From the NCBI RefSeq assembly GCF_003703835.1, contig NZ_RDQR01000015.1, forward strand, positions 1 through 62,734: a DNA stretch of 62,734 bases, written 5' to 3'. Below are positions 18,389 to 27,264 of the stretch, piece by piece. A program made the position numbers and the translations under genes. This DNA comes from Auritidibacter ignavus (lineage in GTDB: Bacteria; Actinomycetota; Actinomycetes; Actinomycetales; Micrococcaceae). The notes under the pieces were generated by a model that ran no database searches, had not been told where the DNA came from, and was given only the letters and a program-made list of their open reading frames with translations. Position 1 is the first letter of the stretch. Every line of letters begins with the position of its first letter.

Positions 18389-18436
18389 AGATCACAGCGG
18401 GGCGCGAACCGGATGGTTCGCGCCCCGCTGTGATCT
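18389..18436. terminator. Bidirectional terminator between groEL and the HD-domain gene
   Basis: A perfect 22-bp stem with a GGAT loop (18389-18410 with 18415-18436), G+C-rich and without a T tract. It lies between convergent genes ending at 18347 and 18452. Confidence 0.85.
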
Positions 18437-18451
18437 GAGTCGAAGTCCGCT

Positions 18452-19495
18452 CTAACGAGCGGACTTTTTGGCTTGTTCTATCTTCTTGATCGCCTGCTTG
18501 CGGGCACGCTCAATACGCTTGACGTCGTCGAGCTGGCGGGCTGTTTTCGTCTCTGAGGCGGGATCCTTCTCGATGCCTTTCGGTCGTGGATAGATCTCGG
18601 CAATCAAATTCTTGCGGGCCTGACGCTCCCATCGCTTGATCGCGGTCGGGGTATTGAAAATCGGGTTTCTCGCCAGAATTCCGCGTAGCACTTTCTCCCG
18701 CCCGGTGGTGAAGTCGTCATCCGAAACCTTGGCGAAATCCCGACGAACCGCTTGTTGGTAGCGCTGATACGGGCCGGGGTTGCGACCTAAAACTTCCAGG
18801 TCTGCATCGCAAAGGATGCGACCAGCTGCGTCGTCGTTATGCGGGTCGTGGGTGAAAGTCAGGCGGACCAGACGGGAGACTTCAAGGATCTCGGGGCCGG
18901 GGACGCCGAGGGTCGGCAAGACACGTTCGGCCAGTCGGGCTGAATCCTCTTCATCTTGTCCGGGCGGAAGATGGGGGTCGGCCCGATAGACCGCGTCGTG
19001 GAACCAGGCCGCTAATTTTGCCGCGCGAGGAAACTCGCCCAGAGGTTCTCCGGCCCGCTCGAGAAGATCTATCCCTTTTAAAACCGACAGTAGGTGTGAG
19101 GGGTCATGGTAGTGCCGGTGCGGCTGCGACCACCGTTGATACAGATCGGTGAACACCGGGTCTCGATCCAGTTCGGATGTTTCTGGGAACAGTCGGTCGA
19201 AGCGACGGTGGAGGATTTTTTCGAGTTTGGAACTCCGCTCAGCGGCAGTGATGCGTAGCCCAGATTTCACCAAACGACGCACCAGCTCATGACCGGAGAC
19301 TTCTTCGGCACCGGCTGCGACCAGATTGTCGTAGAGCTCGACCGGAACGTCGTAATGATCACCGTCAAAAGCCCTCGGATCGAGGTTATTCACCCGCGCA
19401 AACTCGTGTAGTTCCTCGAGAGACTCATCTGAGACCAGATGAGAAAACACGGTGCCGTAAGCCGGCCACCGCGCCGGGTCAATGAGAACGGTCAT
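18452..19495 (-). CDS. DUF4031 domain fused to an HD-type phosphohydrolase domain
   Basis: A 347-residue protein with two parts. Residues 1-85 are DUF4031 (TVLIDPARWPAYGTVFSHLVS, then FDGDHYDVP and VSGHELVRRLVKSGLR). Residues about 105-300 are an HD-superfamily metal-dependent phosphohydrolase: HRHYHDPSHLL, the WFHDAVYRADPH His-Asp pair, DEEDSARLAERVLP, and CDADLEVLGRNP. The C-terminal tail is Lys/Arg-rich. HD enzymes of this type hydrolyse phosphate esters or nucleotides; the substrate is unknown. The two domains are often separate genes. It is convergent with groEL and apparently monocistronic. Confidence 0.8.
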   Translation of the reverse strand: MTVLIDPARWPAYGTVFSHLVSDESLEELHEFARVNNLDPRAFDGDHYDVPVELYDNLVAAGAEEVSGHELVRRLVKSGLRITAAERSSKLEKILHRRFDRLFPETSELDRDPVFTDLYQRWSQPHRHYHDPSHLLSVLKGIDLLERAGEPLGEFPRAAKLAAWFHDAVYRADPHLPPGQDEEDSARLAERVLPTLGVPGPEILEVSRLVRLTFTHDPHNDDAAGRILCDADLEVLGRNPGPYQRYQQAVRRDFAKVSDDDFTTGREKVLRGILARNPIFNTPTAIKRWERQARKNLIAEIYPRPKGIEKDPASETKTARQLDDVKRIERARKQAIKKIEQAKKSAR

Positions 19496-19579
19496 GGTCC
19501 CAGCTTACCCATTGTCAGCTGGATCCATGACCGCTACTCTCTGGTACTGGACTAAGATCAGAACATGAAGAACCTGGTG

Positions 19580-19870
19580 TTAACCACGGAACATTGAAGC
19601 ATTTGAGGTTTCGGTATTCAGGTACTGGGTGGCTGCCTGTGACATCGCTTCACGAATGGAGGACAAGGATTCTTCCACTCGGGCTTGTACCGCGCGCCAT
19701 TCGCTCAGTAGCGTCTGGAAGTTTTCTGAGGCCTGCCCTTTCCAGGTGCCCTCGAGCTGGCGCAGGTGGCTTTCCATGGTGTTGACTTCGGTTTGCAACC
19801 GTCCCACTGAGGTTTCTACCTGGCGGGATTTGGCCAATAGGTCGTCGGTGTCGATCTGAACAATAGCCAT
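19580..19870 (-). CDS. WXG100 (ESAT-6-like) protein
   Basis: A 96-residue helical-hairpin protein with the W43-K-G45 turn that defines the WXG100 family and a heptad pattern on both sides. Members are usually secreted by type VII systems as dimers. No EccC ATPase, partner WXG gene or YxxxD/E export signal is visible here, so the secretion route must be elsewhere or absent. A strong ribosome-binding site (AGGAGAC) fixes the ATG at 19870. It stands alone, downstream of the two-component genes on the same strand but 167 bases away. Confidence 0.88.
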   Translation of the reverse strand: MAIVQIDTDDLLAKSRQVETSVGRLQTEVNTMESHLRQLEGTWKGQASENFQTLLSEWRAVQARVEESLSSIREAMSQAATQYLNTETSNASMFRG

Positions 19871-20037
19871 GTCGTCTCCTGGTCATTTCATAAGGATCGG
19901 GAATCTCCGGCGCCGGAGTGGGCCGGTGATTTCAGCCTAAGAAGTTCTCCCGAGGACACCGTGGCACCGCACGATTTTGTGGATAACAGATCTCACGTGG
20001 CGTTGTGACCTAAGAAGGTGTGGATGAGCCCGAACTG

Positions 20038-21738
20038 TCAGGCCCCGCGGGGGTCCTCAGACCGGTGATGCTGATCTGCACCTGCGTTCGTCTCGTCCAT
20101 CTCGTCCTGATCCGTGGGCTCGTCGTCGGTAGCGTCATCGTCGTCACTATCATCCTCGACTGCCTCGTCACTGGGACGCCATGGCAAGCGAACCGACATC
20201 GTCGCGCCACCGCCTGGTGTCTCTTGCAGGCGAACGGACCCGTCGTGTTGGGAGACAATCCCGGCAACGATAGCCAGGCCCAGTCCGGTGCCCCCGGTTT
20301 GGCGATGTCGTGAGGAGTCAGCCCGATAGAAGCGTTCGAAGATCCGGGAGGCATCTTCTTCGGAAATGCCTGGGCCGTGGTCACGGATTTCGATGACGGA
20401 GTTGCGCTCTTCAGCGTTGCTCGCACCGGAACTTCCTGGCAGACCTGAGAGAACATCCACGGACCCCACAGCAATCTCCAAAGGAGTGCCGTCGGGCGTG
20501 TAACGTAGCGCGTTGGTAATCAGGTTTGAGATGACCTGCCGGAGCTTATTTTCGTCTCCAGTGGTCATTGCGGACTCGGGTTGATCGGTTTCGAGTCCCA
20601 CCAGTTGGATAGTGCGATCCGGAGCTGAGGCTCGGGTGTCCAGCACGGCGTCACTGGCCAGAACCAGCAGATCGACCGGTTGCTGGTCACTGTCACGCAA
20701 CTCGTCCAATCGAGCTAGGGTCAGAAGATCCTCCACCAGCTGGGTCATACGGGTGGCTTCGGATTCAATACGGCTCATGGCCGTTTTCACGTCATCGTCA
20801 TTCGTGATCGCCCCGTGACGGTACAACTCAGAGAATCCTCGGATCGTCACCAGCGGGGTGCGCAACTCGTGCGAGGCGTCCTGGACGAAACGGCGCATTC
20901 GTGATTCGGAAGACTCTTTGGCATGGAAAGCGTTGTCAATGTGGGCCAGCATCGCGTTCAAGGACCGGGCCAATCGGCCAACCTCGGTATCCGGCGGGCC
21001 CGGAGGCACGCGTTGGGTTAAATCGCCAGCAGCAATCTTGGACGCGGTACGTTGCACTCTATTCAACGGCCGGAAAGACCGGGTGACGACCACGTAGGCA
21101 ATGACGGTCGCCACCACGGTCGCGAGCAGTCCGATGCTGACCACCAAGGTGGTGACACGTTCCACCGACTCCTCAATCGGCGCCATGGGCAATGCCACCG
21201 CGACCGACCCGGACCCGGAATCCAATCGATAGACCTGGACACGCCAGGACTTACCTTCCTCATTGCGCCCGGGTACCGTAAATGGCGTGTTGCCTTGGGC
21301 GATGGCTTCCTCGGCGGTCATGGGCTCGATGGCTGGAGTATCGGAGCCTTCTGAGCGGATGGAGGCTACGACTTGGCCATCGTTGGTCCACGATTCCCCA
21401 TAGAACCGCACAATAGATTGCTGAAAGTCGCCCAAATATTGGTCGGCTTGACCCAGCGAGGTCAAGTACACCGAGACATTGGAGCGGTTCGCGAAGAGAT
21501 CTTCATCCATACTGCGAATCAGCTCGTGGCGGTACAGCGAGGCGGTCAGGACCGCGGTCACCATCACCGTAGCCAGCATCAGCAACGAGGTAATCACGGT
21601 CAGCTGGGTGCGCAAGGAAAAGCTACGCCAAGAGCGTGAGGCGTACTTCACTGGATTGCGCGTGCGCGGACCGTGATGCGGTCGCGGGGGCGGATACTGC
21701 GGAGGTTGCGGAATCGAAGCGGACGAGGTAGCGGACAT
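20038..21738 (-). CDS. Sensor histidine kinase
   Basis: A 566-residue membrane kinase: first membrane segment about residues 45-67, an extracytoplasmic sensor domain of roughly 130 residues, a second segment near 198-220, then HAMP, the HisKA H-box (FVQDASHELRTPLVTIRGF), the N-box (NLITNALRYTPDG), and G-boxes (DHGPGISEE, GGTGLGLAIV). The last 45 residues are a highly acidic Asp/Glu tail (about residues 523-560), unusual for this family. It follows the response regulator after 24 bases and must phosphorylate it. It resembles actinobacterial PhoR/TcrY-type kinases; the signal is unknown. Confidence 0.92.
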   Translation of the reverse strand: MSATSSASIPQPPQYPPPRPHHGPRTRNPVKYASRSWRSFSLRTQLTVITSLLMLATVMVTAVLTASLYRHELIRSMDEDLFANRSNVSVYLTSLGQADQYLGDFQQSIVRFYGESWTNDGQVVASIRSEGSDTPAIEPMTAEEAIAQGNTPFTVPGRNEEGKSWRVQVYRLDSGSGSVAVALPMAPIEESVERVTTLVVSIGLLATVVATVIAYVVVTRSFRPLNRVQRTASKIAAGDLTQRVPPGPPDTEVGRLARSLNAMLAHIDNAFHAKESSESRMRRFVQDASHELRTPLVTIRGFSELYRHGAITNDDDVKTAMSRIESEATRMTQLVEDLLTLARLDELRDSDQQPVDLLVLASDAVLDTRASAPDRTIQLVGLETDQPESAMTTGDENKLRQVISNLITNALRYTPDGTPLEIAVGSVDVLSGLPGSSGASNAEERNSVIEIRDHGPGISEEDASRIFERFYRADSSRHRQTGGTGLGLAIVAGIVSQHDGSVRLQETPGGGATMSVRLPWRPSDEAVEDDSDDDDATDDEPTDQDEMDETNAGADQHHRSEDPRGA

Positions 21739-21762
21739 AGCTGAGTGAGTGACAGCCCAGAA

Positions 21763-22482
21763 TTAGCGTTTGCCGGCCGAGGTACGCAGAATGTAGCCCA
21801 CACCGCGTTTGGTGTGGATCATTTTTTCTTCGTCGTCGGTGTCGATCTTGCGGCGCAGATAAGAAATATAAGACTCGACAATTGAGGCATCACCGTTGAA
21901 GTCGTACTCCCAGACATGGTCCAGAATCTGTGCCTTGGACAGCACGCGGTTGGGGTTTATCATCAAGTAGCGCAACAGCTTGAACTCTGTCGGTGACAGA
22001 TCGATGGAGCGTCCAGCGCGTCGCACTTCGTGGGCGTCATCATCGAGTTCCAGATCGTCGACCCGCAGGATAGCCTCGTCATCTTCGGCCGGTGCGGTGC
22101 GACGCAATACGGCACGAATACGAGCGACCACCTCGTCGAGCGAGAACGGCTTGGTCACATAGTCATCGCCACCCACCGTAAGGCCGGTGATTTTGTCGCC
22201 GGTATCATCGCGGGCGGTGAGAAAGACGACCGGGAAGTGCATACCGTGAGAGCGCAACTTCCGGGTGACGGTAAAGCCATCCATATCGGGCAACATGACG
22301 TCGAGTACAGCCAGGTCAGGTTGTTCTTGTTCGGCAGCCTCCAGTGCTTCACGGCCGTTGGCGGCTGCGACAACCTCGAACCCTGCAAAACGCAGGGACG
22401 TTGACAGCAACTCACGAATATTCTGCTCATCGTCAACGACGAGCAACTTCGCCTCGGCAGGCTGAGCATTCATATTGGTCAT
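21763..22482 (-). CDS. OmpR/PhoB-family response regulator
   Basis: A 239-residue regulator. The receiver domain has the acidic pair D17/D18, phospho-acceptor D61 in LDVMLPDMDGF, T89 and K111 (YVTKPFS). The C-terminal winged-helix DNA-binding domain ends with RRKIDTDDEEKMIHTKRGVGYIL. It is closest to the PhoP/TcrX class. The ATG at 22482 (MTNMNAQ) is chosen because the longer open frame runs into the XPB gene; an ATG three codons later is also possible. The first gene of a two-gene operon with the kinase. Confidence 0.92.
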   Translation of the reverse strand: MTNMNAQPAEAKLLVVDDEQNIRELLSTSLRFAGFEVVAAANGREALEAAEQEQPDLAVLDVMLPDMDGFTVTRKLRSHGMHFPVVFLTARDDTGDKITGLTVGGDDYVTKPFSLDEVVARIRAVLRRTAPAEDDEAILRVDDLELDDDAHEVRRAGRSIDLSPTEFKLLRYLMINPNRVLSKAQILDHVWEYDFNGDASIVESYISYLRRKIDTDDEEKMIHTKRGVGYILRTSAGKR

Positions 22483-22549
22483 GCTGTTAATTCTGGAATA
22501 CTTAGCTGGAAGATGTCTGAGATGTTGCTGAGTAACTTCCCCGGCGCGG

Positions 22550-24220
22550 TCAGGGTAGGTGGTCTGGCAGATCGCCGGCATCCAGGATCCGATAGCTATA
22601 GCCTTGCTCACTCAAGAAGCGCTGCCGGGAGGCGGCATATTGTTGGTCGACGGTGTCGCGGCTGACGACCGTATAGAAGTACGCATTGCGTCCATCGGAT
22701 TTGGGGCGCATGAGTCGACCTAAACGCTGTGCTTCTTCTTGGCGAGAGCCAAAGGCCCCCGAGACCTGGATGGCGACTGTTGCTTCGGGCAGGTCCAGGG
22801 AAAAGTTTGCAATTTTAGACACCACGAGCCGTTGCACTTGCCCGGCGCGGAAAGCATTAAAAAGCTTCTCCCGTTGAGCCACCGAGGTCGACCCGGTGAT
22901 GACCTCAGCGTCGATGGCATCCCCGATGGCTTCGAGGTGATCCACGTACTGACCAATGACCAGTAGTTGCTCGTATCGGTGGAAGTCAACCAGCTCAGTA
23001 ATGACCGGCATCTTGGACTCGGCGGTGGCAGCCCAACGATATTGATCGCCACGGTCACTGATGGCGTACCCCATCCGGTCCTCGGCTGAGAGAGTAACCC
23101 GAATTTCGGTGCAACTGGCCGGGGCGATCCAGCCTTGTGCCTCAAGATCTTTCCACGGTGCGTCATAGCGTTTCGGGCCGATCAGCGAAAAAACCTCATC
23201 GGCGCGATTGTCTTCACGCACGAGAGTGGCGGTCAGTCCCAACCGGCGCCGAGCCTGCAGATCCGCGGTCATCCGGAAGATCGGGGCTGGCAAGAGGTGA
23301 ACCTCGTCGTAGATGATCAGCCCCCAGTCGTGATCGTTGACCAGCTCAAGGTGCGGATAGATGCCACCACGGCGAGTGGTCAGCACCTGGTAGGTGGCGA
23401 TGGTGACCGGGCGGATCTGTTTCTTCGATCCGGAATACTCACCCACATCAGTCTCGGTCAGGGTGGTGCGGGCCAGCAGTTCGGCTTTCCACTGTCGAGC
23501 CGAGACAGTATTGGTCACCAACACCAGGGCAATGGTACTGGAGGCAGCCAATGCGGCCGCCCCCACCAAGGTTTTTCCCGAGCCCGGAGGCATCACCACC
23601 ACCCCGGAACCGGTCGCGAAGAAGTTGTCCACCGCCATCCGCTGGTAGTCGCGCAACTGCCAGGTTTCGTTCTCGGTGAGCTGGATCGGGAATGCGGTGC
23701 CCTCGACGTAACCGGCCTGGTCATCGGCCGGCCAGCCCAGCTGGACCAGGGCCTGTTTGAGCTCACCGCGGGCGGTGGAATGAACTACCACCGTGTAGCC
23801 ATCTAACTGTGCACCCACCAGGTCCCGGGTGGTCTGAGCACGGAGCACTTCTTCCAGGACCGCGGCATCATCGCTACGCAACACGAGCCCGTGTTGGGGG
23901 TCAACGGTCAGAGCGAGTCGTCCATACCGCGACATCAGCTCGGCAATATCGATCAGCAGGTTCTGCGGTAGGGGATAGCGCGAATGGGTGAACAGCGTAT
24001 CGATGACTTGCTCAGCGTCCACTCCCGCCGCCCGCGCATTCCACAAGCCCAGCGCGGTCATGCGATAGGTATGGACATGCTCGGGCGCGCGCTCGAGCTC
24101 GGCAAATTGGGCCAGGGCCCGCCGGGCGTCGTCGGCGGCAGGATGTTGGAGCTCGAGCAGAATACTGCGATCGGATTGGACGATGATCGCCCCGGTGGGT
24201 TCAGGCGCTGGTGAATTCAT
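22550..24220 (-). CDS. XPB-type DNA repair helicase
   Basis: A 556-residue superfamily-2 helicase. An N-terminal XPB-like domain leads into the motor: Walker A VVMPPGSGKTLVG, DEVH box LIIYDEVHLLPAP, motif III LGLTATLVRED (with the RED motif typical of XPB), and motifs V and VI in VVSKIANFSLDLPEATV and GSRQEEAQRLGRLMRPK. Bacterial XPB unwinds DNA 3' to 5'; its exact repair role is not settled. The next gene upstream on the same strand encodes a large protein with an XPB/Ssl2-like helicase-associated domain, and the pair is conserved in Actinobacteria. Confidence 0.92.
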   Translation of the reverse strand: MNSPAPEPTGAIIVQSDRSILLELQHPAADDARRALAQFAELERAPEHVHTYRMTALGLWNARAAGVDAEQVIDTLFTHSRYPLPQNLLIDIAELMSRYGRLALTVDPQHGLVLRSDDAAVLEEVLRAQTTRDLVGAQLDGYTVVVHSTARGELKQALVQLGWPADDQAGYVEGTAFPIQLTENETWQLRDYQRMAVDNFFATGSGVVVMPPGSGKTLVGAAALAASSTIALVLVTNTVSARQWKAELLARTTLTETDVGEYSGSKKQIRPVTIATYQVLTTRRGGIYPHLELVNDHDWGLIIYDEVHLLPAPIFRMTADLQARRRLGLTATLVREDNRADEVFSLIGPKRYDAPWKDLEAQGWIAPASCTEIRVTLSAEDRMGYAISDRGDQYRWAATAESKMPVITELVDFHRYEQLLVIGQYVDHLEAIGDAIDAEVITGSTSVAQREKLFNAFRAGQVQRLVVSKIANFSLDLPEATVAIQVSGAFGSRQEEAQRLGRLMRPKSDGRNAYFYTVVSRDTVDQQYAASRQRFLSEQGYSYRILDAGDLPDHLP

Positions 24221-24291
24221 CTCACACTCCGTGCTTGCTGATCATAGTGCTGGATGGGGTACTGATTCCTCGGTGTCTGGGTCCTTTTCGG

Positions 24292-26796
24292 TCACATCGG
24301 ATCGTCTGGGTCCACGTCGTTAGCCTCGGGTGGTTCGGCCGAAAGAATACGGAACAACGGGATTGGTGGCGTTGGATCCGACTGGCCCTGAGGTTCTGCC
24401 GTCTCCACGACCGCGCCGTGTCGGAGACGGGGACTGCGGAGGAAGTGTTGTTGTAAGTGACCAGACTGGTCGGTGTAGGTAACAAGCATCGGGATCCCAC
24501 GTTCGGCGGCGAGACGAATCACCGACACGGACACGGCCTGCTCGGTATCGCGCGACAAGGGTGTCGTGGCGGAGGTCAGAGCAGAGTCGGTGTGGTCTGC
24601 GGTGTCTGCCTGGGTGAGGTACTCGGCGAGCTGATGCTGGTGCCGACGATCATCGGCGGTGCGGCACAGCCCGGCCTCGGCCAATTCGGCGTCGACGTAC
24701 CGCGCCAGTTCGGCGTAGTCATCCAGCACCGTGTGCGTGGTCTGTCCCTCGGCGGTGCTGGAGCCGGATGATGCCTGCGGTGGTGGCACCGTCAGACCTA
24801 GCTCGGTGAGTGCGCGGTGGAGTTGGTGGGCGGTCAGGGAGCTGACCGCCACGGTGTCGGACAGGCGCTGGGCAGCCAGCCTGTCGGCGCGCGGGCTATT
24901 CAGTAAGACATCTAGTTCCTCGGGATAACGACACCGGATCCAGGACCCGGCGGATCCAAGGCGGATCCGCTGATAGTCGGTGGTGGTCTCGACGATCAAC
25001 CGAGTCAGCGTTTCCGGGATAGGGTCCTCGGAAACCTGCTCGAGGAACTGCAAGAGCTCATGGTGGCTGGCCCCGGTGTCGAGTCCGGCACGTACGGTCT
25101 GTTCCTTGATGCGGTACACCGTGGCGTAGCCGGAGGATTCGACTTTCGCCCAGCGGGCCAAGATCACCGCCAGTTCAGGGCTGGGTGGGGCGGTGGTGAT
25201 CAGCGTGTGGTCGGGGAGTATCCGAACGGTATCGGCGGTCTCGGGCAAGAGGTCTCGCAACGTAGCCAGGGCTTGTAGAAACCGGTCGTGGGCGATCAGT
25301 TGCCCGGGTTGGGTGAGCGCTCCGGCACAGAGCAGGCCCAGAGCCACCGCGTCGTCGATGACCTCGGCGATGGGCCGGGATAGGGGAGTGAAAGGATCCT
25401 CGCCGGCTAGCCAGCTCATTCGGGTGGCCAGGACCGGCAGAATGCGTCGGGGTGATCGCGTCGTCTGCGGGCTGGACAACTCAGCAGCGGCGCGGAAAAA
25501 GATCCGGCGCCACCGGCCTTGATCCTCCTGAGTAGCATCCGAAGACAACGCCCGGTCTGTGCGACGGGTCAGCGCTGGACCCGTGGACTGTAGCCAGCAT
25601 CGAATCAGCCACACCCACCGTCGTTCGGGGGGCAGTCCCCTGAAACCGTGTCCCAACGGGGTGAGTGTCCACCGTGAGTGGTCGCGGTCTCGGGTGAGCA
25701 GGCATGCTGTTGCTGCCAGTTGCAGGAGAAAGTGTAGGCGGGACTCGCTGAGGCGGGCTTGGGCAGCGATCTCGGTCTGGAGAGCTCGGAAGCCCCGCAC
25801 GGAGAGCCCCCCGGCTTTAACCTCGGGTAACCCTTCACGCACCATATCAGCGTCCAAAACGAGCTGAAGATGCTCCAGTAGCGTGCTGACCTCGGTCACG
25901 GTGGCGGTGGCCAGCTCGTCGGGGGAGATCTGTTGCAGCGGGGGTGTCACCGGGGTAGCACGAAACTCTCGATTGATCAGGGTGCCACCGGTCAGCGCCA
26001 AACCGTAGCGTGCTGGAAAGATGACCTGCTGTGTTCCGGCAGGAGTGCGGACCAGGCCGAGGTTTCGTAGGCGATGGATCAAGGCTGTCGCGGTGCGTTG
26101 TGACCGAACCGGGTGGATCCGGAGCCGGTAGAGCTCACTGATCAATTCTGCCTGATCCGCAGAGCCATCCGCTGGGTCGGACCCACTCTGCTCATCGATC
26201 TCGGACAAAGTCGTAGCGCGAACCGTCCGGGCTTGAGTTAATAAGGAGCGGGCGGTGGCGGGTAGCTCGTTCAGTTCAGGGGCCGAGACCTCGGTAGCAA
26301 GGCCCGCTGGGTGGGGCCCGATGGCTTGGCGCACTTCCGCCGGCAACATCCAGTGCTGCTGGGCAGAGTCGTACGAAGGGGATTGCGCGAAGATCAACAA
26401 GACCCAGGACAACTCGTCGAGGACCTGGTCCACGTCCGGACTGGCTGAGTCGGGTACTGCGAGTAAGTGTCGTATAGTTGCGGAGTCAACGGTGCCAGCA
26501 GATGAGGATAAGGCAGAGGCACCCGAGAGATCGGTAGCCACCGCCAGGGCTTCGAGAACATCGCGTTGGCTACGGTTGAGTCCTGCAAGGCAACGGGTTA
26601 GCGACGAAATGCTCAGGCACCGTCGAGCTAGCTCTTCCAAATTCTCAGGTGGTGGGAGACTCCCTGTCGTGGCGAGATCGGGGCGGGACGTGAAGAGCTC
26701 GACAAGCTGGTTTTTGTCGCACCGGTGTAACCAGCCCTTAATTCGGCGTACCGGGGTAGTGGTTAGCCTGCGTGAGAAGGTGTGCTCAGAAGGCAT
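24292..26796 (-). CDS. Helicase-associated (XPB/Ssl2-like) partner protein
   Basis: An 834-residue protein without Walker motifs. Near the N-terminus WLHRCDKNQLVELFTSRPDL and LARRCLSISSLTRCLAGLN begin an all-helical region of winged-helix repeats. The family is annotated as helicase C-terminal/XPB-Ssl2-like. The C-terminal third has VRLAAERGIPMLVTYTDQSG followed by LRHGAVVETAEPQ, a small beta domain of the WYL type (inference). It lies 71 bases upstream of the XPB gene on the same strand, so both are probably expressed together, and a role as its accessory factor is likely but unproven. Confidence 0.75.
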   Translation of the reverse strand: MPSEHTFSRRLTTTPVRRIKGWLHRCDKNQLVELFTSRPDLATTGSLPPPENLEELARRCLSISSLTRCLAGLNRSQRDVLEALAVATDLSGASALSSSAGTVDSATIRHLLAVPDSASPDVDQVLDELSWVLLIFAQSPSYDSAQQHWMLPAEVRQAIGPHPAGLATEVSAPELNELPATARSLLTQARTVRATTLSEIDEQSGSDPADGSADQAELISELYRLRIHPVRSQRTATALIHRLRNLGLVRTPAGTQQVIFPARYGLALTGGTLINREFRATPVTPPLQQISPDELATATVTEVSTLLEHLQLVLDADMVREGLPEVKAGGLSVRGFRALQTEIAAQARLSESRLHFLLQLAATACLLTRDRDHSRWTLTPLGHGFRGLPPERRWVWLIRCWLQSTGPALTRRTDRALSSDATQEDQGRWRRIFFRAAAELSSPQTTRSPRRILPVLATRMSWLAGEDPFTPLSRPIAEVIDDAVALGLLCAGALTQPGQLIAHDRFLQALATLRDLLPETADTVRILPDHTLITTAPPSPELAVILARWAKVESSGYATVYRIKEQTVRAGLDTGASHHELLQFLEQVSEDPIPETLTRLIVETTTDYQRIRLGSAGSWIRCRYPEELDVLLNSPRADRLAAQRLSDTVAVSSLTAHQLHRALTELGLTVPPPQASSGSSTAEGQTTHTVLDDYAELARYVDAELAEAGLCRTADDRRHQHQLAEYLTQADTADHTDSALTSATTPLSRDTEQAVSVSVIRLAAERGIPMLVTYTDQSGHLQQHFLRSPRLRHGAVVETAEPQGQSDPTPPIPLFRILSAEPPEANDVDPDDPM

Positions 26797-26805
26797 CCGC
26801 GCAGG

Positions 26806-27132
26806 CTACCTGGTGTACTCAGATTGCTCGGATTGCTCATGGGCTCTTCGAGAGGTCCGGTTCCGGCGGAGAACAATCATGCCGACCAGATATACCAAGA
26901 CAAGAATAAACCCAATCGGGAACCCATACAGGCCCATAAAGAACAGGAAGGGCGGCTCGTGGATATCGGTGAAATACACCACCACGATCGCCACCAACGA
27001 GATAAAGGAGGCCACGACGAGCACGACCCCGATGCAGAGAACGATCGGAAGCCATAGCGGTGCTCGCACGGGCTTGGCGCGCTGCACGGAGGCATGCTGA
27101 ACGGTGTGGGGACTCTCAGACGAGGAGGGCAT
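26806..27132 (-). CDS. Small membrane protein of unknown function
   Basis: A 108-residue protein with two membrane segments (about residues 26-52, WLPIVLCIGVVLVVASFISL, and 62-86, LFFMGLYGFPIGFILVLVYL) and a charged C-terminal tail (RRNRTSRRAHEQ). I do not recognise a family. It precedes the 834-residue gene by only 9 bases on the same strand and so probably shares its transcript. The ribosome-binding site is weak. Confidence 0.6.
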   Translation of the reverse strand: MPSSSESPHTVQHASVQRAKPVRAPLWLPIVLCIGVVLVVASFISLVAIVVVYFTDIHEPPFLFFMGLYGFPIGFILVLVYLVGMIVLRRNRTSRRAHEQSEQSEYTR

Positions 27133-27181
27133 GTCGTCATTCTACGCCGGGGGCGATGAAGGCCCGAATGACGGGGCTCTT

Positions 27182-27201
27182 TTCAGCGGAATATTGCTGA
27201 A
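27182..27201. promoter_or_regulatory. Inverted repeat upstream of the cold-shock gene
   Basis: TTCAGC and GCTGAA arms separated by 8 bases, just before a possible -10 (TATCCT, 27207-27212) of the cold-shock gene. It may be an operator; the binding protein is unknown. Confidence 0.3.
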
Positions 27202-27264
27202 GCGGTTATCCTAGAGGTCAAGATTTGAGTTTCTTCCGCGAGCAAGGATGAAGAGAGAAGACCT

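Noticed and set aside
26255-27100. A plus-strand frame of 281 codons opposite the XPB partner
   Set aside because: Ser/Arg/Thr-rich shadow translation; the minus-strand genes here are well supported.
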